Of a stretch of DNA of 64,000 nt, positions 19,676 to 27,899 are shown piece by piece (position 1 is the first letter of the stretch; each line of letters begins with the position of its first letter). The DNA comes from Micromonospora carbonacea (GTDB lineage: Bacteria > Actinomycetota > Actinomycetes > Mycobacteriales > Micromonosporaceae). Location of the stretch: assembly GCF_014205165.1 (NCBI RefSeq), contig NZ_JACHMZ010000001.1, forward strand, positions 4,756,501 to 4,820,500. Direction: 5' to 3'. Under the pieces are notes generated by a model that was given only the letters and a program-made list of their open reading frames with translations, ran no database searches and was not told the origin of the DNA. The position numbers and the translations under genes are program-made.

Positions 19676-20378
19676 TGCCGTCCAGGATGGCGGCCAGGTT
19701 GCGGTGGAAGGTCTCCTCGGCGTCGAGGTGCGCCCCGTCGACGACGAGCCGGGCGACGGTGGGATAGCGGCCGGTGGCCAGCATCCGGGTCAGGTAGGGC
19801 CCGTGGGCCGCCTGCCAGGCGGACACGTCGGTGCCGGTCGACCGGGCGGTGCGGCGCTCGGTGATCTCCCGGCGGAGCGCCCCGACGAGGAACGCGTTGA
19901 GGACGCCCAGGGCCCGTTGGAGGTCGTCGACGCCGCGCACGCCGGGGGCCTGGCTGAGCGCCGCCGCGTTCGCCTCGCCCACGGCGAGCGCGTGCGGGCC
20001 CAGGTGCGGTCGCGCGCCGAGCAGGTCGACGAACCATTCGTGCTCCAGGGCGGCGGCGCGGGTCCGGTGGGCGACGGCCAGCACCGTGTCGCGCCACCCG
20101 GGTTGCTGGCCGACCTCGGCGATCCGGGCATACACGGTGTCGACCATCAGGTCGAGCAGCTCGGATCTGTTGATCACGTAGTCGTAGAGGCGCATCGGGC
20201 CGACGCCGAGCTCCTTGGCGATCTTGCGGACCGACAGCCCGTCCAGGCCGTCCGCGTCGGCGATCCGGATCGCCGCAGCGGCGATCTTCGCCCGGCTCAG
20301 CGTCACCGAGGCCGCCCGGGGCTGAGGCTCGGGCCGTTCCCAAACGGGCAACGGCACGCTACCGTACGGTGTATCCAT
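19656..20378 (-). CDS. TetR-family regulator (tetracycline-repressor C-terminal type)
   Basis: 240 aa. An N-terminal extension of about 25 residues precedes the HTH (SRAKIAAAAIRIADADGLDGLSVRKIAKELGVGPMRLYDYVINR) and a C-terminal TetR_C-like domain. Start ATG 20378 lies in the centre of a long palindrome that also sits upstream of the divergent FAD monooxygenase, so autoregulation plus control of that enzyme is the simple model. The 3' end overlaps the convergent SDR by 20 bases. Confidence 0.9.
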   Translation of the reverse strand: MDTPYGSVPLPVWERPEPQPRAASVTLSRAKIAAAAIRIADADGLDGLSVRKIAKELGVGPMRLYDYVINRSELLDLMVDTVYARIAEVGQQPGWRDTVLAVAHRTRAAALEHEWFVDLLGARPHLGPHALAVGEANAAALSQAPGVRGVDDLQRALGVLNAFLVGALRREITERRTARSTGTDVSAWQAAHGPYLTRMLATGRYPTVARLVVDGAHLDAEETFHRNLAAILDGITAPGS

Positions 20379-20393
20379 GGAATACAGCGTACG
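20363..20393. promoter_or_regulatory. 31-bp interrupted palindrome: TetR operator candidate
   Basis: Symmetrical about 20378: CGTACG at 20363-20368 and 20388-20393, and GTAT (20371-20374) facing ATAC (20382-20385). It covers the tetR start codon and ends 15 bases before the monooxygenase ATG, so binding would block both genes. Confidence 0.72.
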
Positions 20394-20408
20394 GCAAGGG
20401 AGCTGGCG

Positions 20409-21533
20409 ATGCGAGTGGCGATAGTCGGTGGCGGCATGGGCGGGCTGACGTTGGCCCGGATCCTGCACCGGCACGGCATCGACGCGACGGTCTACGAACG
20501 CGACGCCGGCCGATCCGCGCGGGCCCAGGGCGGATCGCTCGACCTGCATCCGGAGTCCGGGCAACGGGCGCTGGCCGACGCGGGTCTCGCCGGGGGCTTC
20601 CGGGCGGCGGCGCGGCCGGAGGGCGAGGAACACCGCATCCTCGACCCGGCCGGGCGCACCCTCGTCCACCACCGGCCGTCGCCCGGCTCGTTCTCCGGAC
20701 GCCCCGAGATCGACCGCAGCGTGCTGCGTGACCTGCTGCTCGACTCGCTCCCCGGCGACACGGTGGCCTGGCGACGCCAACTCGTCGCGGCGACGCCCCG
20801 ACCCGCCGGAGGGTTCGACCTGGCCTTCGCCGACGGCCACCGCGCCGGCTGCGACGTCCTCGTCGGTGCGGACGGCGCACGCTCGGTCGTCCGGCCGCTG
20901 CTGACCGACGCGCGGCTGTCCCACGTGGCCACCGTCGTGGAGCTGGGCATCAGCGACGCCGCGCGCCGCCACCCCGACATCGCCGAGCTGGTCGGCCCCG
21001 GCAACTTCTGGTGCGTCGGCGCGAACCGGGTCCTGTCGGCACAGCGCCTCGGCGACGGCAGCATCCGGATCGGCGTCTCCCTGCGCGCGGACGACCGCCC
21101 CCTGGCCCACTACCGCAGCAGGCGCACGCTGCTGGAGCTGTTCGACGGCTGGGACCCTCGGCTCACCGCGCTCATCGAGGCGAGCGACGGCCCACCGCTG
21201 CCGCGCCGCATCGAGGCGATGCCCGCCGACGCCCGCTGGGCCCACCGGCCGGGCGTCACCCTCGTCGGCGACGCCGCGCACCTCATGCCACCGGTCGGCG
21301 AGGGCGCCAACCAGGCCATGCTGGACGCGGCCGAACTCGCCGCCGCGCTCGCCGCCGACCCCGCCGACCCCGACCGGGCGATCCGGGCGTACGAGGAGGC
21401 GATGTTCACCAGGATCCGGCCGATCGCCGAGATGTCCGCCCGGGTCCAGGCGATGATGCTGTCGCCCACGGCGGCCGACGACCTCGTCCGCTTCTTCACC
21501 CCACGACGCTCCGAGCCGGCACCCGCCACCTGA
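20409..21533 (+). CDS. FAD-dependent monooxygenase (TetX/PHBH-like)
   Basis: 374 aa flavoprotein hydroxylase. Rossmann motif GGGMGGLTLA at the extreme N-terminus, the DG motif in VLVGADGARSVVR, and the second FAD motif GDAAHLMPPVGEGANQAM. The fold is that of class A aromatic hydroxylases and of TetX-type drug-inactivating enzymes. Its divergent regulator is of the tetracycline-repressor type, so a role in modifying an antibiotic or aromatic compound is plausible but unproven. ATG after AAGGGAG. Confidence 0.9.
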   Translation: MRVAIVGGGMGGLTLARILHRHGIDATVYERDAGRSARAQGGSLDLHPESGQRALADAGLAGGFRAAARPEGEEHRILDPAGRTLVHHRPSPGSFSGRPEIDRSVLRDLLLDSLPGDTVAWRRQLVAATPRPAGGFDLAFADGHRAGCDVLVGADGARSVVRPLLTDARLSHVATVVELGISDAARRHPDIAELVGPGNFWCVGANRVLSAQRLGDGSIRIGVSLRADDRPLAHYRSRRTLLELFDGWDPRLTALIEASDGPPLPRRIEAMPADARWAHRPGVTLVGDAAHLMPPVGEGANQAMLDAAELAAALAADPADPDRAIRAYEEAMFTRIRPIAEMSARVQAMMLSPTAADDLVRFFTPRRSEPAPAT

Positions 21534-21566
21534 CCCGCACATCCTGGCCTGCCGGCGAGCCGCTCC

Positions 21567-22727
21567 TCACCGAGGCCTGTCGTCGCCGGGCGGGACGTCG
21601 TCGTAGCCCTCTTTGCGCAACCCCGAGCGGTAGGCACGATCCAGCGCCAGCCGCATCAACCGCGTCGCCCCCGGGATCGCCCCGACCGCCTTCAACAGGA
21701 ACGCGGGCGGGCCTCCCCGGGAGGTGGCCGCGTTGGCGGTGAGGTGTTCGCCCGCCAGCGCCATCAGGTCCGGCACCGTGCCGCGCGCGACGTGCGTGTC
21801 GCCGGCCCACATCCGGGAGCGGGCGATCGGGTCGTTGCCGGTCACCTCGGCGTGCTCGACGTCGACGACCAACGCCGCGTGTGGGGGCGTCCCGCGTAGC
21901 GCCATCGTCTCCAGCAGGGCCGGATCGTCGGTGATCACGCCCCGGCCGCGCACGTGCAGCACGCCGTTGCGGCCGGGGACGAGCGCGGCGAGCGAGAGCC
22001 GGTCGTCCCGCAACAGGTTGTGGAGCGTGTCGGCGCGTCTGTTGCCCCTGCGGTCCGGGATGACGAGCGTGCGGCCGTCCAGGATGCGCGCCACCGCCTG
22101 CCGGTCTCCGCGCGGGCTCGTGTCGCTCCCGCCTCGGGCGTCCCAGGTGGACAGGGCGAGGAACCGCGCGGCGGCCAGGAACCCGGCGACGCCGGGCTGG
22201 CACAGGGGCCCGTCCCCGGCGACCACGACGGCCGGCTCTGCCACGACGGGCCACTCGGCTGAGGCGGGCGACTCGGCCGGGCCGGGCGACTGCCACAGCC
22301 GGGACCGGAGGATGGCCTGCGCGCAGTGGACCCAGACCTCCTTGACGTCGACGGTCGTCGCCGCGCCCCTGCGGGCAGCCACCGCGCCGTTGACGCGCAG
22401 GACCTCCCCGACGCCCGGCAGCAGGAAGAAGAACGAGACGGGGCCGCGCGGTCCGCCCGGTTCCGGCAGGGAGAACGAGACCCGCGTGGGCGAGTGGACG
22501 CGGACGAACCCCGGTGTGCCGCCGACGAAGGTCGTCCGGCTGACGCCGTGGGCGTCCCGGTAGCCGAAGGCCGCGATCGGGCACCGGGCGAGGAGGGCGC
22601 GGCAGCCCTCGTCGAGGGCGTCGACCTGCTTGAGCATGACCATCGCCGCCGGGCGGCCGACGACCGCCTCCACCTCGTCCGCCGTCGTCAGCCGGTGGGG
22701 GGTGACAGCATCGTCTGTCCCTCGCAT
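21567..22727 (-). CDS. Pyridoxamine 5'-phosphate oxidase-fold protein, two-domain
   Basis: 386 aa with two split-barrel flavin/F420-binding-like halves. The first (~20-200) includes AAFGYRDAHGVSRTTFVGG; the second (~215-330) includes DTLHNLLRDDRLSLAALVPGRNGVLHVRGRG, typical of the PNPOx/MSMEG flavin-dependent group. ATG 22727 is preferred because AGAGGA lies eight bases upstream; the frame is open to 22814 without a ribosome site. It converges on the monooxygenase gene and faces away from a TetR regulator 184 bp away. Reaction unknown. Confidence 0.78.
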   Translation of the reverse strand: MRGTDDAVTPHRLTTADEVEAVVGRPAAMVMLKQVDALDEGCRALLARCPIAAFGYRDAHGVSRTTFVGGTPGFVRVHSPTRVSFSLPEPGGPRGPVSFFFLLPGVGEVLRVNGAVAARRGAATTVDVKEVWVHCAQAILRSRLWQSPGPAESPASAEWPVVAEPAVVVAGDGPLCQPGVAGFLAAARFLALSTWDARGGSDTSPRGDRQAVARILDGRTLVIPDRRGNRRADTLHNLLRDDRLSLAALVPGRNGVLHVRGRGVITDDPALLETMALRGTPPHAALVVDVEHAEVTGNDPIARSRMWAGDTHVARGTVPDLMALAGEHLTANAATSRGGPPAFLLKAVGAIPGATRLMRLALDRAYRSGLRKEGYDDVPPGDDRPR

Positions 22728-22910
22728 GGGAAGGTCCTCTCGGGCGGGGCGGAGCGGCCCGGATGCCGGGCAGCCGTCGGATGGAGGCTCGTCTCCGCAC
22801 GGCCGACCCGCCATGATCAGGGGCTGCCGTTTTCGCAGCTCATGACACTATTGTGAGCAACAGCTCAGGTCCTTGGCTACTCGCTTTTCCGTCCTGGAAG
22901 GAGCCTGCGG

Positions 22911-23537
22911 ATGGCCGCCGCCGAACGTCGTCTTCAGCCACGTCGCACGCCCCGGCAGGTGCGCGCCGAGCTCACCCGCAAGCGCATCCTCGCCGCCGCT
23001 GCTCACATTTTCGCCGAGCACGGCTACGCCGCCGGCACCACCAACCGCATCGCCGAGCACGCCCGCGTCTCCATCGGCTCGCTCTACCAGTACTTCCCGA
23101 ACAAGGACGCCATCCTCGCCGCGCTGCTGGTGCAGCACATCGACCGCGGCGTCTGGACGCAGGCCGACCAGCTCGACCTGTCCGCCGGGAGCCTGAAGGC
23201 GCTGGTGCGGGCGCTGGTCCGCGACGCGATCGACCACCACGACGACGACCCCCAGTTGCTCCGCATCATGATCGAAGAGGCGCCCGCGTCGAAGGAGCTG
23301 CGCGACGCGATCGACCGGCACGGACGGACCCGCGTCGCCCAGGTGCGCGACCTCCTCGCCCGGCACCCGGACGTCACGGTCCGGGACCTCGACACCGCCG
23401 CCGAGCTGATCACCTTCACCGTGGAGATCAACACCCACCGGCTCATGGCCGGCCCCCGGGCCATCCCGGTCGAGACGCTCGAAACCGAGCTGGTCGACAT
23501 GATCACCCGCTATCTCCGCGGCGACCGACAGCCGTAG
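22911..23537 (+). CDS. TetR-family transcriptional regulator
   Basis: 208 aa. HTH: RILAAAAHIFAEHGYAAGTTNRIAEHARVSIGSLYQYFPNKDAIL, an excellent TetR signature, with a helical C-terminal effector domain. ATG follows GGAAGGAG. It is divergent from the PNPOx-like gene, which is its probable target. It converges on the NmrA-like gene. Confidence 0.92.
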   Translation: MAAAERRLQPRRTPRQVRAELTRKRILAAAAHIFAEHGYAAGTTNRIAEHARVSIGSLYQYFPNKDAILAALLVQHIDRGVWTQADQLDLSAGSLKALVRALVRDAIDHHDDDPQLLRIMIEEAPASKELRDAIDRHGRTRVAQVRDLLARHPDVTVRDLDTAAELITFTVEINTHRLMAGPRAIPVETLETELVDMITRYLRGDRQP

Positions 23538-23581
23538 CTGCGCCGGCACGGTTCTGCGCGGCGGCCGGGAGCCGACCGGCG

Positions 23582-24469
23582 TCACCCGCCGGTGAACTCC
23601 GGGGCGTGGTCGGTGGCCCACTGGCGGAAGGCGCGCGCCGGCCTGCCGAGCAGGTCGGCCACGGTGGAGGTGACGTACGCCGGGCGTCCCGTCGCGGCCC
23701 GCCACGCGGCCAGGAGCATGTCCACGGCCGGGCGCGCGGCCTCCGGGGCGGCGCGCCGGAACTCGTCGGGTGGCATCTCCTCGAACGTGAGCCGGCGGCC
23801 CAGCGCTTCGCCGACGATGCGCACCTGGTCGGCCTGGGTGAGCGACTCGGGGCCGGTCAGGACGTGGTCGCCGCCGACGTGCCCGCCGTCGCGCAGGATC
23901 CGCGCGACGACCTCGGCCACGTCGCGGTCGTCGACGGGGGCGGTCTCGGCCGCGCCGTACGGCCACCGGACCACGCCGTCGCCCCGGATCGCGGCGGCCC
24001 ACCACGACAGGGCGTTCGACGCGAACATGCCCGGCCGGACGATCGTCGCGTCGAGCCCGGCGGCCGCGATGAACTGCTCGTTCCCGGCGTGCAGCGCCGC
24101 CATCGGGTTGGGCTGCTGGAAGAACGGGTGCGGGGTCCGGTGCGGCGCGGACAGGTAGACGACCCGTGGCGCGTGGGCGGCCAGCCGGTCGACGACGGCC
24201 GGAGCGGTCTGCGGCGGGGCGGTCCAGACCAGGAAGACCGCGCCGACGCCGGGCAGCGCGGCGTCGAGCGACCCGGGCACGGTGAGGTCGCCGGTGACGA
24301 CCTCGACGCCGGCGGGCAGCGTCGCCGCCGCGTCCGCCCGCCGCACGAGGGCGCGGACCGGCACGCCCGCCCCGGTCAGCCGGTCGACCACGGCGCGGCC
24401 GATGCGCCCGGTCGCCCCGGTGACCAGCACCGGCGGCCCTGTGGTTGTCACGGTGTCAGCGTGTCCCAT
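23582..24469 (-). CDS. NAD(P)-binding NmrA-like atypical SDR
   Basis: 295 aa. N-terminal TGATGRIGRAVVDRLTGAGVPVRAL is the NmrA/HSCARG cofactor motif; the YxxxK catalytic pair of classical SDRs is lacking, as usual in this group (ergot-alkaloid biosynthesis-like/NmrA). ATG 24469 is used; a TTG 12 bases upstream is in frame. Such proteins sense NAD(P) ratio or act as reductases. Divergent from the TetR gene at 24532 with operator-like repeats between them. Confidence 0.85.
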   Translation of the reverse strand: MGHADTVTTTGPPVLVTGATGRIGRAVVDRLTGAGVPVRALVRRADAAATLPAGVEVVTGDLTVPGSLDAALPGVGAVFLVWTAPPQTAPAVVDRLAAHAPRVVYLSAPHRTPHPFFQQPNPMAALHAGNEQFIAAAGLDATIVRPGMFASNALSWWAAAIRGDGVVRWPYGAAETAPVDDRDVAEVVARILRDGGHVGGDHVLTGPESLTQADQVRIVGEALGRRLTFEEMPPDEFRRAAPEAARPAVDMLLAAWRAATGRPAYVTSTVADLLGRPARAFRQWATDHAPEFTGG

Positions 24470-24508
24470 GACGCCATCCAATCGTTACCAAGTTACGAAA
24501 GCAACCCG

Positions 24509-24522
24509 GTAACAAAGGTTAC
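24509..24522. promoter_or_regulatory. GTAAC-N4-GTTAC operator candidate
   Basis: GTAACAAAGGTTAC is a 5+5 inverted repeat directly before the tetR GTG (24532). Further GTTAC words lie at 24484-24488 and 24492-24496. A -10-like TACGCT (24520-24525) overlaps it and leaves almost no leader, so the tetR mRNA may be leaderless and repressed by its own product. Confidence 0.6.
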
Positions 24523-24531
24523 GCTGGCGCG

Positions 24532-25146
24532 GTGAGCGAGCCGGTCGGGCTGCGGGCCCGCAAGAAGGCACGAACCCGGGACGCGATCGCCGACGCGGCG
24601 ATCTCGCTGTTCCTGGCGCGCGGGTTCGACCAGGTGTCCGTGTCCGACATCGCCGCGGCGGCCGAGGTGTCGAAACCCACCCTGTTCCGCTACTTCCCCA
24701 CCAAGGAAGACCTCGTCCTGCACCGCTTCGCCGACCACAGCGGCGAGGCCGCGCGCGTGGTCCGCGCCCGCCGCCCCGGCACCCCGCCGATCGCGGCCCT
24801 GCACCAGCACTTCCGCGCCGGCCTCGACCGCTTCGATCCCGTCACCGGCCTCAACGACCACCCCGAGGTGGTGGCGTTCCACCGGCTGGTGTTCGGCACC
24901 CCGAGCCTCGCGGGGCGGCTCCTGCAATACCTGCGCGACGACGAGGACGCCCTGGCCGCCGCCCTCGACCCCGGCGTCCGGGGCCGGCTGCTGGCCGCCC
25001 AGGTGATCGCCGTGCAACGCGTGCTCGCCCGCGCCAACTGGCAGAAGATCGCCGCCGGACGCACCGCACGCGACGTACACCCGGAGGCGGCCGCCGACGC
25101 GGACCTGGCCTTCGCCCAGTTGGCCCGCGCCACAAACCACCTCTAA
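24532..25146 (+). CDS. TetR-family transcriptional regulator
   Basis: 204 aa. HTH around TRDAIADAAISLFLARGFDQVSVSDIAAAAEVSKPTLFRYFPTKEDLV. Start is GTG 24532, with no ribosome site and a -10-like hexamer close upstream. Divergent from the NmrA-like oxidoreductase, its likely target. A poly-C/CCTCG tract follows the stop. Confidence 0.92.
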   Translation: MSEPVGLRARKKARTRDAIADAAISLFLARGFDQVSVSDIAAAAEVSKPTLFRYFPTKEDLVLHRFADHSGEAARVVRARRPGTPPIAALHQHFRAGLDRFDPVTGLNDHPEVVAFHRLVFGTPSLAGRLLQYLRDDEDALAAALDPGVRGRLLAAQVIAVQRVLARANWQKIAAGRTARDVHPEAAADADLAFAQLARATNHL

Positions 25147-25149
25147 CCA

Positions 25150-25216
25150 GCCCCCCTCGCCCCCCCTCGCCCCCCCTCGCCCCCCTCGCCTCCCTCCCCC
25201 CGCCCCGCCCTCCCCC
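25150..25216. repeat. C-rich simple-sequence tract
   Basis: Imperfect tandem CCCCCCCTCG units after the TetR stop, grading into CCTCCCCC. Such tracts arise by slippage. The rest of the 242-bp gap to the IS110 gene holds no convincing gene. Confidence 0.75.
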
Positions 25217-25280
25217 TCGCCGCGTCGATCTTGCACTTTCGGCCCCTCAGAAGCCCGCTTCACCCCTTTTGCCGGGGCCC

Positions 25281-25301
25281 CAACTGCAAGATCGCCGGTC
25301 A
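25281..25301 (+). repeat. 21-bp direct repeat, left copy
   Basis: CAACTGCAAGATCGCCGGTC followed by A; the identical 21 bases recur at 28501-28521. The two copies bracket the IS110 element, the decayed XRE cassette and the VOC/TetR pair. A partly complementary GATCTTGCA lies 50 bases upstream. Related TGCAAGATCG words are common in Micromonospora intergenic DNA (from memory), so this may be a dispersed repeat, not an insertion scar. Confidence 0.7.
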
Positions 25302-25370
25302 GTCAGCGTCGGCCCGGACGAGGAGTGACGGGACCGCGGAGTGACGGGCCGCGCGCCGGCCCCGGGGGGG

Positions 25371-26699
25371 GTGTCCCTATGGGTTTCGTCAAGCGGTGGC
25401 GGGGCTGGTGGGGCGTGGTTGGTAGGGGATCTTGTTGCGGAGCATGGCGTGGAGGACGTCGCAGCGGCGGCGGGCGAGGCAGATGAGGGCGGCGTTGTGG
25501 CGTTTGCCTTCGGCGCGTTTGCGGTCGTAGTAGGCCCTGCTCACGGGGTCGGCGAGGGCTGCGAAGGCGGCGAGGAAGAACGCGCGTTTGAGGTTCTTGT
25601 TGCCGCCCCTTGGCGGGTGTTCGCCGCGGATGCTGCTGCCGGATCGTCGGGTTACCGGTGCCAGGCCGGCATAGGCGGCGAGGTGGCCGGGGGTGGCGAA
25701 GGCGGTGCCGTCGCCGACTTCGAGGAGGATCCGGGCTGCGGTCCTGACGCCGATGCCGGGCATCGAGGTCAGGACCGGGGCAAGAGGGTGCGCATCAAGC
25801 ATCCCCTCGACCTGAGCGCCGATCTGGTCACGCTGGCGCAGAGTCTCGCGGAGGCTGTCGGCGAGGCGAGGCAGGATCGTCTCGGCCGCTTGGGTGCCGG
25901 GAACGGTGACGGTCTGCTCGTCCAGGGCGGTCATGATCTGCTCGACGAGCCGTTCACCCATGCGGGGTGCGTGTGCTGTGGCGATCGAGGTCAGTTTGCG
26001 GCGGCCGGCTTTGCGCAGCCCGGCGGGTCCTCCGCAACGGGACAGCAGCTCCAGTACCGCTTTGTGGTGCACCTTAGGGCCGAGGACTCGTTCCAGCGCG
26101 GGGTGGATCTGCGTCAGCAGGCCCCGTATCCGGTTCGATATCCGGGTGGCTTCGCCGGCGAGGTCGTCGTCGAAGCCGACGAGAACTTCCAGCTCAGCCA
26201 GGGTCTCGTCGCCGGTGTCGACCCGCCGCAGCGTGTGCGGCAGGGTACGAGCCGCGTCAGCGATGACGTACGCGTCTCTGGCGTCGGTCTTCGCCGAACC
26301 TGGGTGCAGGTCAGCGATCCGGCGCATCGCCAGCCCGGGCAGGTAGGCCACCTGATGCCCGCACGCCCGAGCCACCGCCACCGGCAGGGCACCGATCGAG
26401 GCGGGTTGGTCGACCACGACCAGGACCTGGCCGTGACGGGAGAGTTTGTCGAACAGTTGCCGCAGCCGGGCCTCGGTGTTCGGTAGCGGCGCGTCGTGCA
26501 ACCGTCTGCCGTCCGGGGTCAACCCGACCGCGTGGTGATCACCCTTGCCGACGTCCAAGCCGAGGTAGACACCGTATCCGTCGTGCACCACACCCGCCTC
26601 CACGCATCACTCGTGGCCCCGGCCGCAGTCTGGGCGTCGGACTGCCGGCAGCCACGTTACGAAGAGACCTACCCCAACACGGGGCGGCCGTGTCCCTAT
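25371..26699 (-). mobile_element. IS110-family insertion sequence
   Basis: The transposase gene is flanked by identical GTGTCCCTAT at 25371-25380 and 26690-26699, giving an element of about 1.3 kb, the normal IS110 size. IS110 elements lack terminal inverted repeats and have short matching cores at both ends, as seen here. The transposase stop is 8 bp from the left copy; about 87 bp of non-coding DNA lies between its start and the right copy, the place where a bridge RNA is encoded in characterised IS110 elements. Confidence 0.75.
25389..26603 (-). CDS. IS110-family transposase
   Basis: 404 aa. N-terminal RuvC-like DEDD domain (YLGLDVGKGDHHAV with the first Asp, then VVVDQPAS, and KTDARDA) and a C-terminal Transposase_20 domain with MPGIGVRTAARILLEVGDG and PVTRRSGSSIRG, which carries the catalytic Ser region. 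Full length and intact, so the element may be active. ATG 26603 is used; a GTG five codons later (VHDGYG) is possible. Confidence 0.95.
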   Translation of the reverse strand: MEAGVVHDGYGVYLGLDVGKGDHHAVGLTPDGRRLHDAPLPNTEARLRQLFDKLSRHGQVLVVVDQPASIGALPVAVARACGHQVAYLPGLAMRRIADLHPGSAKTDARDAYVIADAARTLPHTLRRVDTGDETLAELEVLVGFDDDLAGEATRISNRIRGLLTQIHPALERVLGPKVHHKAVLELLSRCGGPAGLRKAGRRKLTSIATAHAPRMGERLVEQIMTALDEQTVTVPGTQAAETILPRLADSLRETLRQRDQIGAQVEGMLDAHPLAPVLTSMPGIGVRTAARILLEVGDGTAFATPGHLAAYAGLAPVTRRSGSSIRGEHPPRGGNKNLKRAFFLAAFAALADPVSRAYYDRKRAEGKRHNAALICLARRRCDVLHAMLRNKIPYQPRPTSPATA

Positions 26700-26822
26700 C
26701 AGCGGTCCGCCGACGCCACCCGACCCGGCGACAACACCCCCCGGATCATCGAAACGACAGGGGCAGGAAGTCATACCGGGCCGGGCGACCGAGGGTCCCC
26801 GACTGGGGACGATCAAAAAGGT

Positions 26823-27014
26823 AACGGGTGGGCTGCGGCGTGCCACAGGTGGACCTGGGTGGCGGCATGGAGGGCGGCGCGGGCGGCGGGCAGTCCGGCG
26901 TGCGGCAGGTCGGGCAGCGACGCCGGGGGCGGGTCGGTGGTCGCGCAGGACCCAGCGGGCGGTGAGGATGAGCCGGTTGCGGATCTGCGCCAGGGACGGA
27001 AACGGCGCGGTCAC
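26823..27014 (-). pseudogene. Decayed copy of the 82-aa Cys-motif protein gene
   Basis: The minus strand begins TAPFPSLAQIRNRLILTARW in phase, nearly identical to the intact gene at 28519-28767. The frame is then lost: the Cys segment (CPTCRTPDCPP) and HLWHPTAQ-like tail appear only in another frame. The start ATG is now GTG. It follows the decayed XRE remnant exactly as in the intact cassette, so the pair is a broken duplicate. Confidence 0.82.
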
Positions 27015-27235
27015 GCCCAGGCCACCCCGAGGGCGGTGGCGAGCCGGACTGCCGTGGCCGGGGCGTGCGGGTCGCGTACGTCGACAGCGCCTCCCGGATC
27101 CCCTCCACGCCCTCGATCCGCTCCGCCACCTCCGCGGGCCAGGCGTCGCGACCCGGCAGCACCGCCGCCTCGATCCGCAGCACGGCGGCGACCTCGTGCA
27201 GGGTCGACACCCTGTCCAGGGACCGGACGCCGGGT
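27015..27235 (-). pseudogene. Internally deleted XRE-regulator remnant
   Basis: The 5' part encodes GVRSLDRVSTLHEVAAVL through GVEGIREALSTY as in the intact regulator at 28770-29972. At about 27076 it jumps to RDPHAPATAVRLATALGV, the C-terminal end, in a different frame. About 860 bp present in the intact gene are missing, and the HTH-coding start is absent. The junction has short GTCG microhomology in both source sites. Confidence 0.85.
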
Positions 27236-27319
27236 TGCATGGCGCCGGCCATAGCGGCGAGTCCGTTGAGTTGGGATGTCGGTCGACACGGCGGCCGCCG
27301 ATGATGACGGTGTTACCCC

Positions 27320-27396
27320 GTTACCGCAGCCGTACGGCGAGGCCGAGTCCGATGCCGGAGGTGGCGCCGGCGATGAGGATGGTGGTGCCGCTGGTT
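27320..27396 (-). pseudogene. N-terminal fragment of an SDR gene
   Basis: The minus strand reads SGTTILIAGATSGIGLGLAV then RLR and a TAA stop, the classic cofactor motif of an SDR, cut after about 25 residues. The start codon is not clear, although a GGAGG site precedes it. It lies 20 bases downstream of the VOC gene; the lost enzyme was probably part of the TetR-regulated unit. Confidence 0.7.
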
Positions 27397-27415
27397 TTCC
27401 TCCGCCCGGTGCCGT

Positions 27416-27793
27416 TCAGTGTCCGGTGGAGTAGAGGTTGATGAGGTTGCCGTCGGGGTCGCGCAGCAGCATCGATCGGTAGCCCCACGGTTGGGTGGTG
27501 GGTTCCTGGACCCAGTCGGTGACCTGCTCGCTCAGGCGAACGCGTTCGGCGTCTACGTCGTCGACCTCGAATTCCAGGATCGCGGATCGGTTGGCGGCGG
27601 CTTCGGCCGCGAAGTTGTTGTGACGCTTGACCGCCGCGCTGGCGGCCAGCGCGATGATGCTGCCGTCGGTGTGCAGTTCGGCGTAGTCGTCGGGTCCGAA
27701 GGGGGTCACCGGCGCGGTGTTGGTGAGTGCGGAGTAGAAAGCGGTCAGGGTGGGCAGGTCGTCGGTGATGAGGCGGACCGAGGCGAGCTTCAT
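27416..27793 (-). CDS. VOC-family (glyoxalase-fold) protein
   Basis: 125 aa vicinal-oxygen-chelate protein: two beta-alpha-beta-beta-beta modules (KLASVRLITDDLPTLTAFYSAL; SAILEFEVDDVDAERVRL) ending LRDPDGNLINLY, the typical metal-ligand strand. ATG after AGGAGAACGCC. Divergent from a TetR gene with a 37-bp palindrome between, so it is probably repressed by it. Small VOC proteins include antibiotic-binding (bleomycin-type) and dioxygenase members; specificity unknown. Confidence 0.9.
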   Translation of the reverse strand: MKLASVRLITDDLPTLTAFYSALTNTAPVTPFGPDDYAELHTDGSIIALAASAAVKRHNNFAAEAAANRSAILEFEVDDVDAERVRLSEQVTDWVQEPTTQPWGYRSMLLRDPDGNLINLYSTGH

Positions 27794-27837
27794 GGCGTTC
27801 TCCTGGCTGCTTTTCAGCGGGCCGGACCGTCCGGCCC

Positions 27838-27874
27838 CGAGAAACAGTACGCTACCGTAGCGTAGCGTTTCTCG
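27838..27874. promoter_or_regulatory. 37-bp near-perfect palindrome: TetR operator
   Basis: CGAGAAAC (27838-27845) and GTTTCTCG (27867-27874) flank ACGCTAC-C-GTAGCGT (27849-27863), centred at 27856. Only the two 3-bp spacers break the symmetry. It lies midway between the VOC and TetR starts. Confidence 0.85.
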
Positions 27875-27899
27875 GGTGCAGAGATAGGGAGATCACCAC

